Below are positions 20,029-29,890 of a stretch of 64,000 bases of DNA, in pieces. The stretch covers positions 3,913,001 through 3,977,000 of the forward strand of contig NC_090775.1 in NCBI RefSeq assembly GCF_001761485.1. The letters are read 5' to 3'. This DNA comes from Yarrowia lipolytica (Eukaryota > Ascomycota > Dipodascomycetes > Dipodascales). The notes below the pieces were generated by a model that had not been told where the DNA came from, searched no databases, and was given only the letters and a program-made list of their open reading frames with translations. Every line of letters begins with the position of its first letter. Position 1 is the stretch's first letter. Position numbers and translations under genes: made by a program.

Positions 20029-22707
20029 ATGTCCAAGCTCTTTGTCATCAAGCGAGACGGCCGCAAGGAGTCGGTCCAGGTCGACAAAATCACTGCACGT
20101 ATCAAGCGTCTGTGTTACGGCCTCGACCCTGACCACGTCGACCCTATCCAGATCACCCTCAAGATTGCATCCGGTATCTACGAGGGTGTTAGCACTATCG
20201 AGCTCGACAACCTGGCTGCCGAGACAGCCGCCTACATGACCACTCTGCATCCTGACTATGCGATTCTGGCTGCCCGAATCGCTGTGTCCAACCTGCATAA
20301 GCAGACCAAGAAGCAGTTCTCGCAGGTGGTTTACGACTTGTACCACTACGTGAACCCCCGAAACAAGAAGCACTCGCCCATGGTCTCCAAGGAGCTGTAC
20401 GACACCGTGCAGGCCAACGCCGACGAGCTCAACGGCGCCATTCTCTACGACCGAGACTTCACCTACAACTACTTTGGCTTCAAGACCCTGGAGCGAGCAT
20501 ACCTGCTGCGAGTCAACGGTGCTGTTGCCGAGCGACCCCAACAGATGATCATGCGAGTCTCTGTCGGTATCCACGGCGACAACATTGCCCGGGCCATTGA
20601 GACCTACAACTATATGTCTCAGAAGTACTTCACTCACGCTTCCCCCACTCTCTACAACGCCGGAACTCCCCAGCCTCAGATGTCGTCGTGTTTCCTTGTC
20701 AACATGAAGGACGACTCCATCGACGGCATCTACGATACCCTCAAAACCTGTGCTCTGATTTCCAAGTCTGCCGGCGGTATCGGTCTGTCTATCCACAACA
20801 TCCGAGCTACTGGCTCCTACATTGCTGGAACTAACGGAACCTCCAACGGTATCGTGCCCATGCTGCGTGTCTATAACAACACCGCCCGATACGTTGATCA
20901 GGGAGGCAACAAGCGACCTGGTGCCTTTGCAATGTACCTTGAGCCCTGGCACGACGATATCTTCGAGTTCTGCGAGCTGCGAAAGAACCACGGAAAGGAA
21001 GAGATTCGAGCCCGAGACCTGTTCCTGGCTCTGTGGATCCCCGACCTGTTCATGGAGCGAGTCGAGCAGAACGCTGAATGGACCCTGATGTGCCCCAACG
21101 AGTGCCCCGGTCTTGACGACGTCTATGGTGATGAGTTTAAGCAGCTGTACGAGCAGTACGAGAAGGAGGGCCGAGGCCGACGAACCATCCCTGCCCAGAA
21201 GCTGTGGTACCACATTCTCGACTGCCAGACCGAGTCCGGCAACCCCTTCATGCTGTACAAGGACTCCTGCAACCGAAAGTCCAACCAGAAGAACCTCGGA
21301 ACAATTAAGTCTTCTAACCTGTGCTGTGAGATTGTAGAGTACTCTTCTCCTGATGAGGTCGCTGTCTGCAACCTGGCTTCCATCGCTCTGCCCACTTTTG
21401 TTACTCGAGACGACACCAACTCGTTCTACGACTTCAAGAAGCTGCACGACATTGCCAAGGTCATTGTGCGAAACCTCAACGCTATCATCGACCGAAACTA
21501 CTACCCGGTCCCCGAGGCCAAGAAGTCTAACATGCGACACCGACCCATTGCTCTGGGTGTCCAGGGTCTGGCCGACACCTTCATGGCTCTACGACTCCCA
21601 TTTGAGTCCGAGGAGGCCAAGAAGCTCAACATCCAGATCTTCGAGACCATCTACCACGGAGCTGTCGAAGCCTCTTACGAGATGGCTCTTGAGGACGGTG
21701 CCTACGAGACCTTCCAGGGCTCCCCTGCCTCCAAGGGTGACCTCCAGTTCGATCTCTGGAACGTGACTCCTTCCGAGCTGTGGGAGTGGGACGATCTCAA
21801 GGCCAAGATCATGAAGACTGGTATGCGAAACTCGCTGTTGGTCGCTCCCATGCCCACTGCCTCCACTTCCCAGATTCTTGGTTTCAATGAGTGCTTCGAG
21901 CCCTACACTTCCAACATTTACTCTCGACGAGTTCTTGCTGGTGAATTCCAGATTGTCAACCCCTGGCTGCTCAAGGACCTGGTTGAGGTTGGCCTGTGGA
22001 ACGAGACCATGAAGAACCGAATTGTTGCTGACAACGGATCCGTGCAGAACATCCCCAACATTCCCCAGGAAATCAAGGACCTGTACAAGACCGTGTGGGA
22101 GATTTCTCAGAAGCGAATCATTGAGATGGCCGCTGACCGATCCCCCTTCATTGACCAGTCTCAGTCCCTCAACATTCACATCAAGGACCCTACCATGGGC
22201 AAGCTCACCTCCATGCACTTCTACGGCTGGAAGAAGGGTCTCAAGACAGGTATGTACTACCTGCGAACCATGGCTGCTGCTGCCCCCATCCAGTTCACCA
22301 TTGACCAGGAGGCTCTCAAGACCATTGACTCCAGCACCGCCAAGGCCATGCTCAACAAGAAGCCCTACCAGGAGATCAACTCCATGGCCAACTTGCGGTC
22401 CATCGAGGACAAGATTGCCAAGATTGATCTGAATGGAGGCAACAAGGAGAACAACGTCATGGAGCTGATCCGAGAGTCCCAGGAAAAGAAGGAGGCTGAG
22501 AAGGAGGCCAAGCGAGTCCCTGCTCCCGTGGCTGAGACCAAGGAGGAGACCCAGGAGGAGACCAAGCCCGTTGAAAAGCCTGCTGCTGCTGAAGACAAGC
22601 CTGCCGAGGACTCCCCCATCGCCAAGTCTGAGTACGACATCTATGCAGACAAGGTTCTGGCCTGCTCTCTGGCCAACCCCGAGTCTTGTGAGATGTGCTC
22701 TGGTTAA
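20029..22707 (+). CDS. RNR1: Ribonucleotide reductase large subunit (class Ia)
   Basis: Alpha subunit of ribonucleoside-diphosphate reductase, making dNTP precursors in the cytosol. 892 residues from the ATG at 20029. The N-terminal ATP cone ([21 protein letters not shown]) binds allosteric ATP/dATP. The redox Cys lies in [12 protein letters not shown] (about residue 221), its partners in NLCCEIVEY and [11 protein letters not shown], and the active-site region includes [14 protein letters not shown] and the [12 protein letters not shown] loop. The C-terminus ends in CEMCSG, the swinging CX2C that is reduced by thioredoxin. A Glu/Lys/Pro-rich linker (about 815-870) precedes that tail, as in other eukaryotes. 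Very strong codon bias implies high expression. The 563-codon antisense ORF is a shadow. Confidence 0.97.
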   Translation: MSKLFVIKRDGRKESVQVDKITARIKRLCYGLDPDHVDPIQITLKIASGIYEGVSTIELDNLAAETAAYMTTLHPDYAILAARIAVSNLHKQTKKQFSQVVYDLYHYVNPRNKKHSPMVSKELYDTVQANADELNGAILYDRDFTYNYFGFKTLERAYLLRVNGAVAERPQQMIMRVSVGIHGDNIARAIETYNYMSQKYFTHASPTLYNAGTPQPQMSSCFLVNMKDDSIDGIYDTLKTCALISKSAGGIGLSIHNIRATGSYIAGTNGTSNGIVPMLRVYNNTARYVDQGGNKRPGAFAMYLEPWHDDIFEFCELRKNHGKEEIRARDLFLALWIPDLFMERVEQNAEWTLMCPNECPGLDDVYGDEFKQLYEQYEKEGRGRRTIPAQKLWYHILDCQTESGNPFMLYKDSCNRKSNQKNLGTIKSSNLCCEIVEYSSPDEVAVCNLASIALPTFVTRDDTNSFYDFKKLHDIAKVIVRNLNAIIDRNYYPVPEAKKSNMRHRPIALGVQGLADTFMALRLPFESEEAKKLNIQIFETIYHGAVEASYEMALEDGAYETFQGSPASKGDLQFDLWNVTPSELWEWDDLKAKIMKTGMRNSLLVAPMPTASTSQILGFNECFEPYTSNIYSRRVLAGEFQIVNPWLLKDLVEVGLWNETMKNRIVADNGSVQNIPNIPQEIKDLYKTVWEISQKRIIEMAADRSPFIDQSQSLNIHIKDPTMGKLTSMHFYGWKKGLKTGMYYLRTMAAAAPIQFTIDQEALKTIDSSTAKAMLNKKPYQEINSMANLRSIEDKIAKIDLNGGNKENNVMELIRESQEKKEAEKEAKRVPAPVAETKEETQEETKPVEKPAAAEDKPAEDSPIAKSEYDIYADKVLACSLANPESCEMCSG

Positions 22708-23222
22708 CTTTTGTTATGTTATATATATAACTTGCTATTTAATGATAATGATAATGATAATTTGTGACAGGTAAAAAAACAGTAAAAGCTACAAGTACGA
22801 TAGATAGTGGAGCTGGCTTTTTAAGTACAGTACAAGTCGGAGGAGAAGGAGAGGTTCGAATGGTACAGTACATACTCACCTTTTGTTTGGGATATTGGAA
22901 CCATCTTAAACTTAACTAACTGCTTGAATATCTCAACTATTTTATATTTCATAAATGTCACCAATACAGCTTCTACAGATCTTAATCCAAGACGAGAAAT
23001 ATTCATTAGAGGTCCAACTGACACTTAATCGGTTAATTCACCATTATATTGCTGATAAATAATTTTTTTCGCAGAATTTTCGAAGTTTTTCAAATTATAA
23101 ACCTCTATTCCTGACTGCTTCAATGTAAGAGATCAAATCGACTCATAAGGTGTGCTAGGATTAGTCATCGAGTGATCTCTTACTAGAGAAAGAGTGAGAC
23201 GTCCTTTAGGACGTCTGGAGGA
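22708..23222. other. Intergenic, RNR1 3' end
   Basis: 515 bp. It holds an AATGAT microsatellite (22740-22760) just after the RNR1 stop and GACGTCC-TTTA-GGACGTC, a perfect 7-bp inverted repeat at 23198-23215, next to the LTR. No gene seen. Confidence 0.5.
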
Positions 23223-23581
23223 TGTCACGTGCCTCGCACGTGACCTTGAGGGGTTACCCGGATGTTAAGGGTTACCCTGTGATGCAGGGGGACTGTATAA
23301 GTAGGATATTACGTTGTATTTTAATGAATCAAGTTTATTGCCAACAACTTCCGGAGTACAAGTGGTACTCCGTAGCAGACCAGCGGTCCCCGCTTTTTTT
23401 TTTTTTTTATTCTAATGATTCATTACAGCTTATATACCTAGTAAAGCCGGGTTATTGGCGTTCAATAAAACATACACTTTCTGAATCTTTGCGATTTGCG
23501 CTGCGGGGCGCTGTCGGTTGGTTTGTCGATTCATGGCATTCTGAGTTGAACTGCTGACTAAGACGGATCTGGTTTCTGACA
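23223..23581 (+). mobile_element. Probable solo LTR of a Ty3/gypsy-like element
   Basis: A 359-bp unit whose ends form a TGTCA...TGACA inverted pair. Inside, in order, are a TATA-like TATAAG near 23296, an internal T-run (about 23394-23410) and a plus-strand AATAAA near 23465, which is the promoter-then-polyA layout of an LTR. No internal element genes remain on either side, so it is a relic, not a whole element. It ends 12 bp before a tRNA-Gly-like start, the target preference of Ty3-type elements. I see no clean 5-bp target duplication, so the 5' border is the weaker one. Family assignment (Tyl6/Ty3-like) is inferred from position only. Confidence 0.5.
23224..23244. repeat. Perfect inverted repeat with CACGTG core
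   Basis: GTCACGTG and CACGTGAC arms of 8 bp separated by CCTCG, at the start of the LTR. It contains two CACGTG E-boxes, so it could be a bHLH site pair in the LTR promoter or simply a hairpin. Confidence 0.6.
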
Positions 23582-23593
23582 TACATGTAATCC

Positions 23594-23625
23594 GCGCCGA
23601 TGGTTTAGTGGTAAAATCCATACTC
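23594..23625 (+). pseudogene. 5' fragment of a tRNA-Gly gene
   Basis: About 32 bases match the 5' part of a eukaryotic tRNA-Gly: acceptor GCGCCGA, D-arm GGTTTAGTGGTAAAATC (with the A box) and the start of the anticodon stem CATAC. The match stops at the anticodon loop. No complementary anticodon arm, T-arm (B box) or acceptor 3' strand follows within 200 bp, so it is not a functional tRNA gene. Confidence 0.6.
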
Positions 23626-23761
23626 GAGGTTGTTTAAATTTTTTTCTCATAATAGATCGTAGACGGTGTAATTCGGATAGGGGATCATGAATATGAATCG
23701 TAATGTGTCGTGTTTTGAGTCTTCGCGCCATCGGGGAGAGTTGAAGCTCGGTGTTTGGTTG

Positions 23762-24634
23762 TTTTTTTTTTTTTTTTTTTTTTTTTGTTTTTTTTTTTTT
23801 TTTCATAATTCCATTAATCTGAGACGTCAGCGTGTGTATATTTAGCGTGAGGCAGACCTCCACGAGTACGTCATGTGGTAACCAGCCATCGTAATAATGC
23901 TCCTAGAGTAGAAAACAACTTTCGGCAACTCATTCCTCTTTCCGCGCTTTCGGCCTCAATAGGCCACGATTCACATGTCGCGACGATATGCTGGCAGAAG
24001 CTCCGGGTGAACAAGTGGAGCGAAAGTCTCGCTGGACCACGGGGTCAGTACCCACTAGGCCAGTTTTTCGCATAGCTCGCTCGAACTGCCACAAAGCATG
24101 GGCGAGCTCTCTAATGTAGTTCAGCGGGCCGTCCTTGGCTTCCAGTAAGATCCAGTCCGCCATCTTTGATGGAAGGGGGACACCAATCTTCTGGCAGATG
24201 GCCTTGGACGCTGGACAATTGACAAAAAGGTGCTCATGGAGGTAGTTCTTCTGTTTGAAGAGTTGACAAGAACTACATCCAAGGTCTCTGTACTGGACAG
24301 ATCTTGATCTAGGGTACCACCGGGTGAAGGGGAGGCGGTTCAGCCGCAACATGTGTAGCGTAGCAGCGCTCTTATCATCACGTCGGTAGTGCTTGCTCAG
24401 GAACTGATTTGTCTTAAGCCAGTGTAGGTGGTTCGGATCAAGCTCGGATGGCAGTGTCTCCAACCAGTGCTTGTTCTTCATGACCTTGAAACGATCTCGC
24501 CAGCTATCCTTTGCCACCTTGACAGGGACATCGATTTGCGACTCGAGATATGCAACTTGCTCCCGAGACATGGTTGCGATCGGGTTTTCACGGCGTTGGC
24601 ATTCGAACAGGTCAACTTTCGTCCTCTCCGCTGG
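23762..24634 (-). mobile_element. 5'-truncated LINE (non-LTR retrotransposon) copy
   Basis: On the minus strand an open frame (23930-24571 from its ATG, open a little further upstream) codes for 213 residues typical of the C-terminal end of a LINE ORF2. A helical stretch with LHMLRLNRLPFTRWYP precedes a zinc knuckle CSSCQLFKQKNYLHEHLFVNCP (CX2C...HX4C). Downstream on the same strand, plus-strand bases 23762-23803 are almost pure T, i.e. a 3' poly(A) tail of about 42. Endonuclease and reverse transcriptase are absent, so the copy is 5' truncated, as most LINE insertions are. The likely family is the L1-clade element Ylli of Yarrowia, by habitat only. The long, nearly pure poly(A) suggests a fairly recent insertion. 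The right border is taken at the LTR tail. Confidence 0.7.
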
Positions 24635-24676
24635 TCTGAGCTGAACGACTGACTAAACTGGATCTGGTTTCTGACA
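24635..24676 (+). repeat. Second copy of the LTR 3' end, upstream of tRNA-Leu
   Basis: 42 bases matching the last 42 bases of the LTR at 23540-23581 at 36 positions, both ending TTTCTGACA. It ends 13 bp before the tRNA-Leu start. It is the stump of another LTR whose body is missing or displaced by the LINE. Confidence 0.65.
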
Positions 24677-24689
24677 ATTCAAAAAAACG

Positions 24690-24789
24690 GGCAACCTGGC
24701 CGAGCGGTCTAAGGCGCCAGGTTAAGGCTAACACCTTAACGAATATCCTGGTCTCTTCGGAGGCGAGAGTTCGAATCTCTCGGTTGTCA
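24690..24789 (+). tRNA. tRNA-Leu(AAG) with an intron
   Basis: The acceptor arm GGCAACC pairs with GGTTGTC (one G-U); the D-arm is GCCGAGCGGTCTAAGGC; the anticodon stem CCAGG/CCTGG holds a loop with anticodon AAG; there is a long class II variable arm (TCTCTTCGGAGGC) and a T-arm GAGAG-TTCGAAT-CTCTC with a good B box. An 18-nt intron (about 24728-24745) follows base 37 and contains CCTTAA, which can pair with the anticodon region TTAAGG, the normal precursor fold. Discriminator A at 24789. Confidence 0.92.
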
Positions 24790-24795
24790 TTTTTT
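24790..24795 (+). terminator. RNA polymerase III terminator
   Basis: Run of six T directly after the tRNA-Leu discriminator base. Confidence 0.85.
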
Positions 24796-25443
24796 CATTG
24801 TAGTTCAATCACTCGAATTTTCCTTCATTTTCGAGGGTATGTTTTTGCTGCTCATCTTCTGCATATTTCGTTGTTCCAATTTTGAATTGATGCGTCTCCC
24901 AATGAGCTTAAATTCACATGAAAAATAGAAGTGTCTCTATTGAAGATCAGAAGTATTATTGATGTGATATAGTTAATTAACAACTTACAACCCCTTTCTA
25001 GGGACCCGACGTTCCGATAGTAGCACACACCAGAAGGGTGTGTGCTTGCTCATTCACCAGAAAAGAGATTCTAGATCAGTGGATAAAATCTACAGGATGG
25101 ACATCTTGTCTACGACCCAGCTGATTCCTCTCATCACTATGTGGTGACATCTCATCATTATGTGAGGAATTAGCCAGGTATTACCCCACCGGGTATTACC
25201 TTTAACAGTCTCTACCAGCAAAAAATAGTTGGCACAGAGAAGTAAAAAAGAATGGACGACACCGGTGTCAAACTGGTGATCTCGTGCATGCTAGCCCATG
25301 TGATTACTAACTACTTGTTCATTTTCTTTTTCATTTCAAGTATATACCACATCTACAGTAATACATTGAGTGTGTTGATATCGCATATTCATGACCATGT
25401 TAAATATATTCAAAACTACCTGCGCAAGTACATGCACTCTTTT
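24796..25443. other. Intergenic with a strong hairpin
   Basis: 648 bp between the tRNA and the ABCC gene 3' end. It holds AGCACACACC-AGAAG-GGTGTGTGCT, a perfect 10-bp stem near 25022-25046, and a GTATTACC word repeated twice near 25179-25201. No gene seen. Confidence 0.5.
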
Positions 25444-28400
25444 TTACAACTCCTCTCCGCCCTTGCTTCGGTTAACAAGCGAGTAGAAAAAGGAGTCCTC
25501 GTTCTTGAGCAGATTCTCGGGTGTATCAAACTCAACGACCTTTCCAGCATCCAGAACCATGATGCGGTCACTATCCATGACAGTGTTGAGTCGATGGGCA
25601 ATCGTGAGAATGGTTCTATCCTTGAACTCACGTCGGATCGTTTCCTGGATCAACTTGTCGGTCTCGTAGTCTACTGCAGCAGTAGCCTCATCCAGGACAA
25701 GAATGGGCGAGGGGTTGAGAAGAGCTCGGCCGAGGCACATAAGTTGTTTCTGACCCAGCGACAGGTTGCTACCTCCGTCGTTCAGCTTGGTATCCAGTCC
25801 ATCATGCTCGTCCACATACTTTTTGAGAGACGAGTGCTCCAGGACCTCCAGCAGCTGCTCGTCGGTGAACTTGCCCGCAGGATCCAGGTTGCCCTTAATG
25901 GTTCCCTCGAACATTTGGGCATCCTGGGGAATAATAGAGAGACGGGATCGGAGATCCTCAAGACCAAGCTTGGAAATGTCTTCTCCATCGATGATAATAG
26001 CTCCGTCTGTGGCCTCGATGATCCGGAACAGCGCCATTGTGAGAGACGACTTTCCAGCACCGGTTCGGCCGACAACGCCAATCTTTTCTCGCGGGTTGAT
26101 GGTGAAGGAAATCTCTTTGAGCACAGGATCGAGATTGGCCCGGTACTTGGTGGAGTAGTCGGAGAAGGTGATCTTACCTTCGTTGGGCCAATGGGCAGCA
26201 GGCTCCTTGGCCTTGAGAGGAGCCTCGGGCTCGATGTTGCAGTACTCGTTGATACGCTCAAGCACAACTGACTCCTGTTCCACGGTGATGGCAGTTCGAA
26301 CCACTTCACTGAGACTCTGAGAGATGGTAGAGGCGTAACTCATTGCCAGACCAACGAGGCCGGCAGAAAGAGCTTTCCAGTGCAGAGTGCCGACAAGAGA
26401 CAGGCCAGAGGCGAGAAAGATTGCAACACCGATGGCACTTAGACGCAATGAGAGCCACTGCTGAAGAGAGGCCATCAGGAATCGTGCCTTGGTTCTAGCG
26501 TCGATTCTAGCAGTACTCTTGGTAGCAAAGTACCTGGGCTTGCCAAAGGCTCGAACGGTAGTCAGACCGGTGAGAGTCTCCTGGAAATGAGAAATGACAG
26601 GAGACATCGCGGCAGCAGACAACCGTCGAGCTTCCCGAGAAGTAGCCAGGTAGTACTGCTGGATGATTCTGTAGAGATATAGAGCGGGGACGATAACAAG
26701 AAGAGTGGAGGGAGAGGTGAGTACAATGACACACAGTGTGCTGAACGATTGAATGAGAGAATTTGAGAACGACACAATGATCCAGGTCATCATCCAGTCA
26801 ATCTTGCCGATATCCTGAGAGAATCGTGAAGTCAGACGTCCCAGAGGAGTTGATTCAAAGAAGGACATAGGGGCTCGAATAACAGCCTTCAGCATCTTCT
26901 CGTGGAGAACTCTAGAAGCTCTGAGAGATCCAAAGGTGTCCCAAGAAATAGAACCAAGCACATCAAATAGAGCTGCAAGAACGCCAATAGCTAAGTATCC
27001 AAGCACAAGTTGCATATCGTTCAGATCAATCTTGTCGCTGCCCCACATGGCCACCCAGTATGTACTGATAATAGCCATTCCAGAGCCAAACATGGTGAAG
27101 GACACGTAGAGGATAATGTTGTGCCATCCGGCAGCAGAAAAGTAGCCCTTGTAAAGCTGGACGATGTTTGCGGCCCCACTGGTGTTGACCTCGCCCTCCA
27201 CACGAGTTCGTCGGTTGTCGTTAGCACCAAGCGTGAGAATCGAGAAGTGGGAAACGGAGGAAGCTCTTCGGAGTGTAGAAAAAGATTGCTTCTTGAGCTG
27301 CTGCTCAGCAGAAAGATCTTCAATAGAAGAGCCTACCTCGGTGTCCTCTCCATCTGCTTCCTCGTTAATTCCTTCTGTCTTCTTATCACCGGCAGCGGTC
27401 TGGAATTCGTCAACCAGCTTCTTCACTTTGCCGTTCTCCTGAGACATGAGTTCAGCAAACTCTCCAGACTCAACAAAGGTCTTGTCCTCAATCAGATGAA
27501 TGGTAGAGGCGTGTCGCAACAGATTGACGGTGTTGGTCGCCATAATGACTGTCTTGGTCTTGAGCAAACCGTCAGGTCCAAACACATGCTTAATCAGATG
27601 GGCCTGGACATGTTCATCGACAGCAGAGAGGGGGTCGTCGAAGAGGAGAACACTGGCACGAGAATACACAGCTCGAGCAATCGCAATACGGGCCTTCTGG
27701 CCACCCGACAAAGAAATACCCTTCTCGCCAACCTCAGTCATATCTCCATCAGCAAGAAGCTCCATGTCTCGAGTAAGAGCACATGCTTCAATGACAAGAT
27801 TGTAGAACACGGGGTCCTCTCGAGATCCAAATAGAATGTTGTCTTTGACGGTCGCATTTAGAATCCAGGGCACTTGAGAGAAGTAAGCAACGGAACCAGT
27901 CGTCCAAGAAGAGCCCTCCTTGGTAAACAGTTCACCGAGAGTAGCCATCAGAGTAGCTGTCTTTCCAGCGCCAACCTTTCCAATGATGCATACCATGTTA
28001 CCCTTCTTGGCACTGTAAGTAATGTTCTCCAGAGCGACATTCTCAAACTTGGAGTCCCAGCAGAAAGTTCCGTGGACGTTCACGGGAGTCTCGGCAGAAG
28101 AATCGTCAGCATGGGCCTCAGTATCCTCTTGAACGTTGAATTTTTCGACCTCAGTGAGACCCAGAAACCGGTTGATCTTATCTAGGGCAATCCATGCCTG
28201 AATGATGAATTGGATAATGTAGGGAATGTTAATGAAGGGCTCCAGAAGTCGTCCAAACAGGTTGAGAGCAGGAATGGCACTGGCAGCAGAAAGGGGAAGG
28301 TGCTGGAACAGGACAATAAAGGCAAAAGCTGCGGTAGACGAAAAGTAGGTGGAACTATTGAAGAGGAAGTTCTCGACAGCAGTGAGGTAGGTCATATAAA

Positions 28401-29890
28401 GCACCACTCCAAGCTCGTCCTCATTTCGGACCTTTTCAACTTTCTTGAAAAAGGTACTCTCCCATCCGTACAGCTTGACAGATTTCATGTTAGACAGGAG
28501 CTCGTTGGTTAAAGTATATCGAGACTCACTGACCTTTTGTAACTTGAGGTACAGAGTCATCTTCATCTTGGAGATGAGGGCGGTTATGGGCACCACAACC
28601 AACATGGCAGCCATACCCACCCACATGGCGTTTCCAATCATACTGTACATGGTAGTCCAACAGATGACAATCTGCAGAGGCAGAGACCAGACTGTGTGAA
28701 TGTAATCAAGACAGTTTGACAACGAAGTGACGTTGTTGGAGAGAATATTGACAAGCTCACCGATAGAAGTCTCAGCCACAGCAGAAGGAGCCAGTTTGAG
28801 GGCCTTCTCGTGAACAGCCTGACTAAGGGAAGTCTGGAACCGCAACTTGAGGTTCAGAGTCATGAGCGACTTTCTGTTATCGAGTACGGATCGCATAATC
28901 ATCACTGTAGCGGCAACAATGACGATAGACAGACCCTGGGAAAGCGGAGCCTTGTTTTCATTGTATCTTCCGACAAAGAGGATGAGCTGCTTCAAAAGCA
29001 GAGGCTGCACAAAGGGAGCGGCAGTGCAGAAGACCTGTAGACAGGTTATTTTCAGATAGTCCAGCCCGTAAATGCTGGCCAGAGTCAGGAGCACAGAAGG
29101 GAACTTCTCCGTCTTCTTCTCCTTGTACGCCTGGATCTTATCGTCCCAGATCTGGCTGAATTCATCGTAAATGTTCTCTGTGAGCAGCTCTCTGGGAGGT
29201 TTGGGGATGTGTCCTAGCTTAAGAGTCTCCTTGTTGCCCAGGTCGAGAATGGGAGCCACATAGCTGTATGTGAGCTTGGATAGGAAGTTGGAATCGTCGT
29301 AGTAAGCTGGTTCGGAGGAGGGAGTGTATCTGGCCTCCAGAATGAAACTGAAGAGGCCGAGGAAGCCGAGAGATACCACAGCAAAAATGTAAGGTGATCC
29401 CACAAATCCTCGCACAAAGAATCCATAAATGGCTATAGAAGCCTCGATGATCTCGAGGCCCCAGAAGGTCAGAACGGCTGTGCTGGCAACCTGGCGTTTC
29501 TCAAACTCGAGCTTTTGGATTAACAGCACGATAGTGGTACCCACAGCGAGGATTAGAGGTGACCAGAACCGCAGGTCGTTGTGGCCAAACTGCTGAAGCA
29601 GCGGAATGGCGAGCGCAACCGCAATCTGCAGAATGGTGATGATCTGTGTTAGTACGAAATTAGTAGTGAAGTACCAAGGGTTGTATTGCGATACTCACCT
29701 GCTTGAGATTGTAATCCCATAGGGCTGGTCGTTTGCCTGGAAGTTTCGATAAGTTATAGAGACCGGGAGCTCCGAACAAAATGGCGATCGCACCAGGTAG
29801 AATGAAAAGACCGTTTTGAGACAAACAGGGCGAGAGATCGTAGTACCGTGTGAGCAGTTGCCACCCTTCGGGGTCTGTACAATACGACAT
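25444..29890 (-). CDS. ABCC-type (MRP/YCF1-like) full ABC transporter, spliced
   Basis: Exons 29699-29890 and 25444-29643 (minus strand, 55-bp intron with GTGAGT and TACTAACACAG) give about 1463 residues. Layout is TMD0-TMD1-NBD1-TMD2-NBD2, as in MRP1 and the yeast vacuolar glutathione-conjugate pump Ycf1. Exon 1 gives the start of TMD0 (MSYCTDPEGWQLLTRYYD). NBD1: Walker A GKVGAGKT (about 620), signature LSGGQKAR, Walker B LLFDDPLSAVD with Asp where most ABC proteins have Glu, usual in this family. NBD2: GRTGAGKSS (about 1258), LSLGQKQL, ILVLDEATAAVD. Likely moves glutathione conjugates, metals or drugs across the vacuolar or plasma membrane. I cannot choose between Ycf1-, Bpt1- and other ABCC members by eye. 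Confidence 0.9.

Noticed and set aside
19849-21540. 563-codon ORF antisense to RNR1
   Set aside because: It mirrors the strongly biased RNR1 codons and has no domain; RNR1 is certain on the other strand.
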